64,000 nucleotides of DNA from G963665215 sp963665215. Lineage in GTDB: Bacteria; Chloroflexota; Dehalococcoidia; Lucifugimonadales; CAUZJF01. Each line of letters opens with the position of its first letter. Position 1 is the stretch's first letter. The notes below the pieces were generated by a model that saw only the letters and a program-made list of their open reading frames with translations, made no database searches and was not told the origin of the DNA. The DNA lies in contig CAXXWW010000017.1 in NCBI GenBank assembly GCA_963665215.2, positions 744,001-808,000 on the forward strand, read 5' to 3'. Shown piece after piece: positions 56,882-64,000 of this stretch. The position numbers and the translations under genes are program-made.

Positions 56882-57844
56882 ATGGAACAGGAAGCGAGAT
56901 TCGTAGGCATTGATGTCTCAAAGGCGAAGGTGGATGTCGGCGTCCGGCCTACGGGCCAGAGATGGGTCGTCTCCTACGACGAGACCGGGATCGGGGAACT
57001 GGTCTTCCAGTTGGTGGATCTGAGTCCCGCCCTGGTCCTGCTGGAGGCTTCGGGTGGTCTGGAACTGCCCTTGGTGGCAGCCCTGGCAGCTGCGGCGCTG
57101 CCCGTAGTCGTCGTCAACCCCCGTCAGGTTCGAGACTTCGCCAGGGCCACCGGGACGCTGGCCAAGACCGACACTCTGGACGCGGCGGTCCTGGCCCACT
57201 TCGCCGACGTCATTCGTCCCTCCGTGCGCCCTCTGAGGGACGCCGAGGCCCAGGTTCTCAACTCTCTGACTGCCCGCAGACACCAGGTGATGACCATGCT
57301 GGTCTCGGAGAAGAACCGGCTGGGTACCGCCATCAGCGCCGTCCGCCCCCGCATTGAGGCTCATATCGCCTGGTTGGAGCAGGAGCTGGACGACCTGGAC
57401 GAGGGGCTGCGCCAGACTCTCCGCCAGAGTCCCGTGTGGCGGGAGAGGGATGATCTCCTGCGCACCGTTCCCGGCGTGGGAGAGCAACTCTCCCTCACTC
57501 TAATGGCCTACCTGCCGGAGTTGGGCACCTTGGACCGCAGGCAGGTCGCCGCCCTGGTGGGCGTGGCTCCCTTCAACCGGGACAGTGGCATCCTGCGAGG
57601 CAAACGCGCTGTCTGGGGCGGGCGCTCCCGAGTGCGGGGCGCCCTTTACATGGGGACGCTGTCCGCAACCCGCTACAACCCCGTCATCTGCGACTTCTAC
57701 CAGAGGCTGCTGGCGGCTGGCAAACCGAAGAAGGTGGCCCTCGTCGCGTGTATGCGCAAACTGCTCGTCATCCTCAACTCCATGCTCAAACATCGCTCTC
57801 CCTGGCGAGGCATAACTCCGGCAGCTGTGAGTCATTCCTCTTGA
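56882..57844 (+). CDS. IS110-family transposase
   Basis: 320 residues. DEDD domain: Asp in 'FVGIDVSKAKVDVG', Glu in 'LVLLEASGGLELPL', Asp pair in 'TLAKTDTLDAAVLAHFA'. Tnp-20 domain: 'LLRTVPGVGEQLSLTLMAYL' and 'VAPFNRDSGILRGKRA' with the Ser nucleophile. An AGGAGG site precedes the ATG. Intact and different from the broken IS110 at 7282-8522. Confidence 0.92.
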   Translation: MEQEARFVGIDVSKAKVDVGVRPTGQRWVVSYDETGIGELVFQLVDLSPALVLLEASGGLELPLVAALAAAALPVVVVNPRQVRDFARATGTLAKTDTLDAAVLAHFADVIRPSVRPLRDAEAQVLNSLTARRHQVMTMLVSEKNRLGTAISAVRPRIEAHIAWLEQELDDLDEGLRQTLRQSPVWRERDDLLRTVPGVGEQLSLTLMAYLPELGTLDRRQVAALVGVAPFNRDSGILRGKRAVWGGRSRVRGALYMGTLSATRYNPVICDFYQRLLAAGKPKKVALVACMRKLLVILNSMLKHRSPWRGITPAAVSHSS

Positions 57845-57972
57845 CTTTAAACACAGTTGCTTTTTTGCGTTTCAGCAGGTCTAGCCCGTATCCGGGCCGT
57901 CCAGAGGGGACTAACTGACTAGCTTGTTAGTCGGCAGGCCCCGCGGTCGCAGCTCCTCTCCGGCGCGCCGCC

Positions 57973-58218
57973 TCAGTCGGTGAACAGATGGCCCAGGCCC
58001 AGGTCGTCGGCCAGGTCCAGCAGCGCCATCTGATGCCGGAAATGGGGCCGCACCCCTTCCATCCACCACCGCTTTACGGTGTGGGGATAGGTCCCCAGGC
58101 GGCGGGCGATCTCCGCCCACGGCAGGTCCGACTCCTCCTTGAAGCGCACCAGGCGCTGCGCGAAGTCGCCGGGGAAGACGTTGGTTCTTCTGCTGTGGTG
58201 TGTGCGCTGTCGCGGCAT
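57973..58218 (-). CDS. Small helix-turn-helix protein
   Basis: 81 residues: 'LPWAEIARRLGTYPHTVKRW' is a good HTH, followed by 'HQMALLDLADDLGLGHLFTD', the closing helices seen in XRE/Cro-like plasmid proteins. ATG at 58218 with AAAGGACC upstream. It stands alone at the right border of the accessory segment, on the opposite strand from the helicase series. Confidence 0.6.
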   Translation of the reverse strand: MPRQRTHHSRRTNVFPGDFAQRLVRFKEESDLPWAEIARRLGTYPHTVKRWWMEGVRPHFRHQMALLDLADDLGLGHLFTD

Positions 58219-59419
58219 GGACGCCGGTCCTTTCGCAGGACGGCTGCAATCTCCCTCCAACTGCGATGTCCGGGCCGTCCGTTATCCGGGCGCAGGACGG
58301 AGTACGAAGTGCCAGCGCCTGCCGTCTGCCCGCCCCGGAGCTTGGGCGAATCCGCAACTCTCAACTGCTCGTCCATGTGTGCGGGCTTTTTTTGTTGCCC
58401 GTCGTCGGTTCGCCCGGCGGGGCCGTCAGGGGATGTTCACCCTCAGGTCCGCCGGGAGGCTATCGCCGTCAGCCGTGATCGCCTCCACGTAGTAGTGGTT
58501 CCAGTCTCCCCAGACCACGACGTCCTCCAAGGTGGTGGTTCCGGCGCCGGTCTGGCCGATTTCATGGGCGTACCGGTCGTAGTCGTAATCGCAGGTTTTG
58601 ACTCTGCCGTTCTGTCGGCATTTGTAGGGGCGCCTGTCCTCCGTGTTCCGCAGCACCCGGTAGCCGGTGACGCCGCTCTCCCCCGCCGGGGCGTCCCAGG
58701 TCAGGGTGACGGTGTGCGCCCCGTCCTGGCCCGGCGTGGAGACGATGGTGTAGTTCAGGTTCTCCGGCATCCCCGGCGGCTGGGCGTAGGGTCGGCCGTT
58801 ATAGGTCTCCAGGCTGGTGAGGGGCAGGAAGGTCAGGGGCGAGGCGTCCAGTGGGTCGTCCTCATCGGGCCGCAGGTCCAGCACCCGCAGGTTGGCCAGG
58901 TCCCTGAAGACGTGCCGGTGCTGGATGGGGGACGTGCCGCCGTCGCCGTGGTCGCTGTGCCCGCTGTCGGCGATGAGCAGTGTCCGCAGGCCGGTCAGGC
59001 CGTCGAACATGCCCCGAGGCAATTGCCACAGGTCGGTGCCGCTCAGGTCCAGCTCGACCAGGTTCTCCAGGGGGGCGAACACGTCGTGGGCCACGCCGTA
59101 GCCGTCCGGGTCGTCCTCGTCGAAGATCCCGTAGAACAGGGGCTGGCCGCTCAGGTCCAGCCTGTTCAGGGCGGGCAGGTCCTCGAAGTCGCCGTTCTTC
59201 AGGTCGTGGACGTATATGCCCGTAAAGTCCAGCTCGGTGATGGCCCACATTTCCAGGGCAGAGACGGCCTCGCAGGTGTCGTCCCGGTTGGGGGTGGCCG
59301 CCAGGATGGCCTCCCGCACCGCCCAAGTGCGGTCGCAGATGTTGACGGTGGGGACCAGCCGAACCTCAACCTCCTCCCCAACGAACCAGTCCAGGTTGGT
59401 GTTAGTCCAAAGGTACCTA

Positions 59420-60656
59420 GTGGTCCAACATCATTGAAATGAATACCATGATAGTCATTGTTCCTCTTGGGGGTTCAATCGTAACGTTGAACCGAGGAGG
59501 AACCATGATGTCTACCAAGAAGTACCGTATCAGACTGACTACCGACGAACAACAGGAACTCAACGCCTTGGTCTCACGCGGTCGGGCTGCGGCGTACAAA
59601 CAGACCCATGCGCGCATTCTGCTGATGAGCGATGAGTCACGCTCGGACGGGGGAATGAAGGACGCGGACATCACCAGCGCGCTCGGTGTGGGACAGTCAA
59701 CGGTCGAGCGAATACGCAAGCGCTGTGTGGAGGAGGGGGTCGAGTCTGCGCTGAATCGCAAAAAGCAACTGCGTCGGCGTCAAAAGAGACTGGACGGCGA
59801 AGGTGAAGCACGGTTGATAGCGATGGCCTGCGGGGAACCGCCGGAGGGGCGTGCCAGTTGGACCCTGAAGCTGTTGGCTGACCAGTTGGTCGAGTGTGAG
59901 ATAGTCGGGACCATTAGCACCGAGACGGTTCGCCAGGCGCTTAAAAAAAAACGAACTGAAGCCGTGGCTGAAGCAGAGTTGGTGCATCCCGCCCGGTCAG
60001 AGCGCGGAGTTTGTGTGCGCGATGGAAGACGTACTGGAGGTCTACCAACGGCCGTACGATGGGAATGAGGTTCTGGTGTGCATGGATGAGACGAGCAAAC
60101 AGCAAGTCAAGGAGACGCGAGTGCCGCGTCCCGCAGCGCCCGGCTTATCGGCGGCATACGACTACGAATACGAGCGCAATGGAGTGAGCAGCCTGTTCAT
60201 GCTGTTTGCACCGTTGGACGGATGGCGCCGAGTCGAGGTCAGAGAGCGTCGCACGAAGGTGGACTGGGCGCATGTGATAAAGGAACTGGTCGACGAGGAC
60301 TACCCTGACAGAGACCGGATCGTGCTGGTAATGGACAATCTCAACACTCACAAGCTGTCCTCGCTATACGAGGCATTCGAGCCTGCTGAGGCGAGGCGTA
60401 TAGCTGAGCGACTGGAGATACACTACACTCCCAAACACGGGAGTTGGTTGAATATGGCGGAGATAGAGATCGGTGTGCTGGCTCGACAGTGCCTGGACCG
60501 ACGGATTGCCAATCAAGACATCCTGCGCGGCGAGGTCAATGCTTGGCAGAATCAACGCAACCGGGATGTGATACGAGTGGATTGGCGCTTCACTACCGAG
60601 GATGCGCGCATCAAGCTAAAGTCACTCTACCCATCAATACAAAAACGTTGAACCAC
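59420..60656 (+). mobile_element. IS630-family insertion sequence, copy 2
   Basis: 1237 bases, same length and ends as copy 1, TA duplication at 59418-59419 and 60657-60658. All translated products match copy 1 exactly. Confidence 0.95.
59505..60651 (+). CDS. IS630 transposase (two frames joined at A9), copy 2
   Basis: Same protein as at 37581-38727. The run of nine A lies at 59943-59951. Identity between the two copies points to very recent transposition, and hence to a functional enzyme despite the split frame. Confidence 0.9.
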
Positions 60657-62640
60657 TAGGATCTCCACCACTTAGGCTTGCATTGCTGGTAGAGAACGGG
60701 TCCCCGTCCAGTTCCAGCACGAAATCGGTGTCGGGAGGCACATTCGGTTCTATTGCAATGTCCATCCTTCCGATATTGATGTTGAGATCAATTGAACCCA
60801 CGGTGTATTCAACGCCTCCCACGGTGAACGTAGCGTCCGGGGGGGAAAGCGACCCTTCCGGATCATTGTCCTCATCCCCTTTGCTGTAGGCGCGGGGGGT
60901 CACGAGAACGATTGCGGAGCCACCCACCGTCATGGTCCCCTCCCAGAACGCCGGCAGAGAGTCACGGGCGGTGGTGAACAGGGCCCGCTCCGTCCTGTCG
61001 GTGGGGAAGTCGCGGTCCAGGGACGCCAGCACCTGGTAGGAGGCGTGGGGGGTCAGGCCGGTGAGGGTGAACTCGACCTCGCTGCCGTCGGCGGGCAGCT
61101 CCACCTCCACCACCCGGAACTCCTCCTCCTCCACCGGCAGAAGGGTGCGGTAGGCCAGGTACAGCGGCCCCTCGGCGAGGTAGCCCCGGAAGACCGACAC
61201 CTCCAGCGTCGCCTCCGTCCGCTCCACCGACGCGGCCCTCGCCCGGACCGCCCGCGGCGTGAAGTCGTAGGTGTGGACATTGGGGCCACCGGCCTGCGAC
61301 GCCCACAGGACGCGGCCGTCGGACCAGATGCCCCAGGGGTTGTCGTTCGCGGCGGACAGGTCGAAGTCGTGGACCGGGGCGTGGCGGCGGGCGGAGATGT
61401 CGTAGGCGTAGAGCTTGCCGTCCCACTGGTCCGCCACCCAGAGGACCGTGCCGTCGCCCCACATGCCCCTGCCGTGTGAATTTTCCACAAACCGTGGGAT
61501 GTCCTTGCCAGCGTTGACGGCGCCGGTGTCCACGTCGTAGGCGAGCAGCGCTGTGAGGAGGGCGCCGCCCCATACCCAGACGGTGCCGCCGCTGCCCCAA
61601 AGGCCGGAAGGAGTGAATTTATCCGATGTCAGCCCGTGGGTCTGGTCTTGGGCTGAATCGAAGAGCGGCTCGATGTCCTTGTCCGGGTCGCGGGCGCCGG
61701 TGGAGCGGTCGTAGGCGAAGAATTTATCAGCGTGGAAGTCCGCCACCCAGAGGGTCTCGTCGTTGCCCCAGATGCCATTGGGCTGGGCGTTATCCGGAGC
61801 CAGGGCGATGTCCCGGTCCGGGTCGCGCAGGTCGGTGGACCAGGTGTAAGCGCGCAGCGTGGCGCCAGATTCATCCGTCGCCCAGAGGGTGGGGCCGTCG
61901 CCCCACAGGCCCGTGGCGCTGTGGCCCGCCGAGAGACTCAGCCCGGGCGTCGCCGGGGCCGCCGGCGGCCTGGGATGGAAGTTGTAGACGAAGACCTGGC
62001 CGGCCTTGGCCTGCACCACTAGCAGCTCGCCGCCGCCGGCCCACAGGCCCCAGGGGTTATTGTTGTTCCCCTCGCTCAGCGCCGTCAGGTTGACGTCGTT
62101 GCCGGGGTCGCGGGCGCCGTCGGCGTGGTTGTAGGCGTAGAGCTTGTCCGAGCTCGAGTCCGCCACCCAGAAGGTGTGGCCGTTGCTCCACACCCCGGTG
62201 GGCGCGATGTGGTGCCGGTGCAGGTCGATGTCCCGGCCCGGAACCCGGGCGCCGGTCTCCAGGTTGTAGGCGAACAGGTCGTCCCGGCCCGAGTCCGCCA
62301 CCCAGGCGATCACGCCCAGCCCCGCCATTCCATAAGGGCTGCCGTTGGCCGGGTCCAGGGCGATGTCCTTTTCGGGGTAGCGGGCCCCGAAGTCCGGGCC
62401 GGGGGTCCCGTCGGCGTTGGCGTCCAGGCTGAAGGCGTAGAGCATGCCGTCGTTCGCGTCGGCCACCCAGAGGGTCTCGCCGTGCCCCCAGACGCCCCTG
62501 GCCTCCACCAGACCGAGGACCCCGATGATGTCCGCGGGCGGCCCGATGGCCTCCTCGGTGGCGAAGACGATGTCCTTCTCGGGCCGGCGGCTCATGTCGG
62601 AGCGGCGGTAGGCGTAGAGCTGTTCGGAGTTTAGCGGGCC

Positions 62641-64000
62641 TAGTAAGACTGAATTGAGCCTGTCCCAGAAGTGGGCATTGCGGATAGGGGGATCGGATAG
62701 AGGTCGGAGGGTTCGTTGAAAGGCCCTGGCCTGAGCGGGTAGGACAGGCGACGGAGCGATGGGTCAGCTGCTGTCATCACTGCAGGTCAGGAGACGGGAC
62801 GAGGCTCCGGGCCATTAAATAGACCGATGAAGGGGCTGGAGCGCCACACCCGACAGAGAGTACGCAGGTTGAAGGCGGTGGCCAACATGGTCCACTCGGC
62901 CGCCACGTTGACGAGGCCGCGCAGCAGGAACCTCCGTGCCCCCTGTTGCTCCTTGATGATTCCGAAGACAGGCTCGACCAGCTGCTTTCTCAGCCTGTAA
63001 GCTTCTTGAGCTACTGAGGTGGACATCCAGGAGCGATGGCGACGTAGCACGTCATCGTGCGGCCCTATGGCCAGGCTTCGCCCAATCTCTTTGGCTCTGG
63101 TACAGGCTCTGAAGGCCGGGCATGCTTGACAGACAGCACCTGCAGCCCGGTACAGTCGCAACGGGACTCCGTTCGCATGCTGTATGCGAACGAACGCAAG
63201 CGTCCGTCCCTGGGGACACCTGAAGCTGTCGCTGTGTTCGTCATAGGTGAATCTGTCCTTGTGATATGGGTCTTCGAGGAACCGTTGTCGTGCCTCTGAC
63301 ACCACCACCTTCTGACCTCGACGGTCGCACTCCGCTAGGTGACTGGCGGCGAAGTATCCGGCGTCGGCCAATGTCATCTGCGACTTCGTCCCCGTAGTCT
63401 CCTCAGCCTGCTCCATCATCGGCACCAGCAGGGCATTGTCATTGGCCGCATCAACCACGTCCACGGCTGTGACCAGCATGCTTGTCGCTCCCCCATCGGT
63501 CTCCATGGGTGAGACCATAGCCTGGGCGTTGTAGCCAGCCACAATGCCCTGCCTGCCCTTCATCAGCCGGGCCTCCGGGTCGGTCAGGTTGATACGCCTG
63601 TGGCGCTTTTGACTCGCAAGATCGGCCATCGCATGCTTCACCTGCTCTCTCAAGACCTCCTTGTCCGCCAACTTCTGAGGCAGACGGGCAACGGCAGCGT
63701 CTTCTCCCGCCTCGTTCTGTGCCTCAAGGTCGGTTATCGCCCGCTCCAACCGATCCAATAGCCCTCTCAGCCCCTCGGCATCGTAGCTCCTGTTCACTGA
63801 CGCGTTGGCGACCACCTTCGTACCATCCACCGCCTGAACCGCCAGATCCACCAACTTCATGGCCACCGCCGTACGCACGGTACGCTCGAACAGCTTCCGC
63901 ATGGCCTGCCGATGCCCTTTGTAGAACCTCCACAGGGTATTGTGGTCGGGATGCTGCCACCCGGTCAGCCACAGGTACGGTATCTGGTCCCGGCAGGCCG
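62641..64000 (-). mobile_element. IS1182-family element, partial at window end
   Basis: Left border is approximate, placed where the propeller gene stops making sense (near 62641, just before GACTGAATTGAGCCTGTCC). The element leaves the window on the right. Confidence 0.65.
62787..63998 (-). CDS. IS1182-family transposase, 5' end outside the window
   Basis: 404 codons visible, open to the window edge. DDE core with Asp in 'LAVQAVDGTKVVANASVNRS', Asp in 'KSQMTLADAGYFAASHL' and Glu in 'QLVEPVFGIIKEQQGARRFL'; a Cys cluster between them ('CPQGR', 'CQACPAFRACTRAKE') is the DUF772/Tnp_1-associated insert typical of IS1182. The C-terminal helix 'EWTMLATAFNLRTL' closes the fold. The start codon lies beyond 64000. 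Confidence 0.9.
   Translation of the reverse strand, partial: ACRDQIPYLWLTGWQHPDHNTLWRFYKGHRQAMRKLFERTVRTAVAMKLVDLAVQAVDGTKVVANASVNRSYDAEGLRGLLDRLERAITDLEAQNEAGEDAAVARLPQKLADKEVLREQVKHAMADLASQKRHRRINLTDPEARLMKGRQGIVAGYNAQAMVSPMETDGGATSMLVTAVDVVDAANDNALLVPMMEQAEETTGTKSQMTLADAGYFAASHLAECDRRGQKVVVSEARQRFLEDPYHKDRFTYDEHSDSFRCPQGRTLAFVRIQHANGVPLRLYRAAGAVCQACPAFRACTRAKEIGRSLAIGPHDDVLRRHRSWMSTSVAQEAYRLRKQLVEPVFGIIKEQQGARRFLLRGLVNVAAEWTMLATAFNLRTLCRVWRSSPFIGLFNGPEPRPVS

Larger units (their letters stand above)
58426..62640 (-). pseudogene. Large beta-propeller/LRR/fibronectin-III protein, split by IS630 and cut by IS1182
   Basis: Reading leftward from about 62640: nine propeller blades of the form G-x-W-x-x-G-x-x-L-W-V-A-D ... 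Y-A-Y, a fibronectin-like region ('VEFTLTGLTPHASYQVLASL'), a beta-rich region, then after the IS630 a leucine-rich-repeat stretch ('LVELDLSGTDLWQLPRGMFD') and a final fibronectin-III domain. Removing the IS630 (59420-60656) and one TA joins '...ASLSGGDP' to 'RYLWTNTNLDWFVGEE' in frame, giving a protein of at least 976 residues. The 5' end, with any signal peptide, is lost to the IS1182 element. Probably an extracellular binding protein. Confidence 0.8.

Overview
The window looks like a piece of a Chloroflexota genome, most likely class Dehalococcoidia / SAR202-like. The evidence is a 16S rRNA gene with Dehalococcoidia-like signatures that stands alone (no 23S or 5S follows), a catabolic gene set rich in flavin-dependent luciferase-like monooxygenases, a dioxygenase, a cyclase, a phosphotriesterase-like hydrolase and sialidases, and a very large beta-propeller/LRR surface-type protein of the kind common in environmental Dehalococcoidia. 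I could not run a 16S comparison, so the assignment is by eye.

Layout. 0-31 kb: chromosomal metabolic genes, mostly single genes rather than operons, mixed with many remnants (CBS domain, staphylococcal-nuclease domain, HpcH/HpaI aldolase, CocE/NonD hydrolase, ASPIC/UnbV domain, methyltransferase tail, S9 peptidase). Insertion sequences of the IS110, IS481, IS256 and IS1380 families are present, as is a MITE-like family with GGCTTTGCAC ends. 30.1-32.1 kb: two tandem promoters, a 16S gene inside its own processing stem, a terminator, then tRNA-Ala(UGC).

32.1-44.1 kb: a 12-kb element integrated in the 3' end of tRNA-Ala and bounded by a 16-bp direct repeat. It carries a P4-type tyrosine integrase, a complete head and packaging module (capsid, P-loop NTPase, prohead protease, connector, portal, adaptor, large terminase, HNH nuclease), a RepA-like ATPase, a ribbon-helix-helix protein and a cluster of GTGCAC palindromes. 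No tail, lysis or classical phage replication genes are seen. This fits a capsid-forming satellite that would need tails from a helper phage. Its portal gene is interrupted by an IS630 copy whose precise removal restores the frame.

44-46.2 kb: small secreted or membrane proteins of lower GC, several frameshifted. 46.3-58.3 kb: a second accessory segment with a frameshifted large serine recombinase, a ribbon-helix-helix partner, a 1.3-kb non-coding array of short hairpins with GAAA/AAAA loops and covarying stems (plus a 33-base poly-C run), then a one-strand series: coiled-coil DNA-binding-like protein, zinc-finger membrane protein, unknown protein, a protein with four XRE helix-turn-helix domains, and a 776-residue SF2/SNF2-like helicase. 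An IS110 element with a strong upstream RNA-like hairpin follows. 58.4-64 kb: a large propeller/LRR/FN3 gene split by a second, seemingly identical IS630 copy and cut at its 5' end by an IS1182-family element that runs off the window.

Caution: many genes carry single-base frameshifts or single in-frame stops. Some sit at homopolymers and may be sequencing or assembly errors; others look like real decay.
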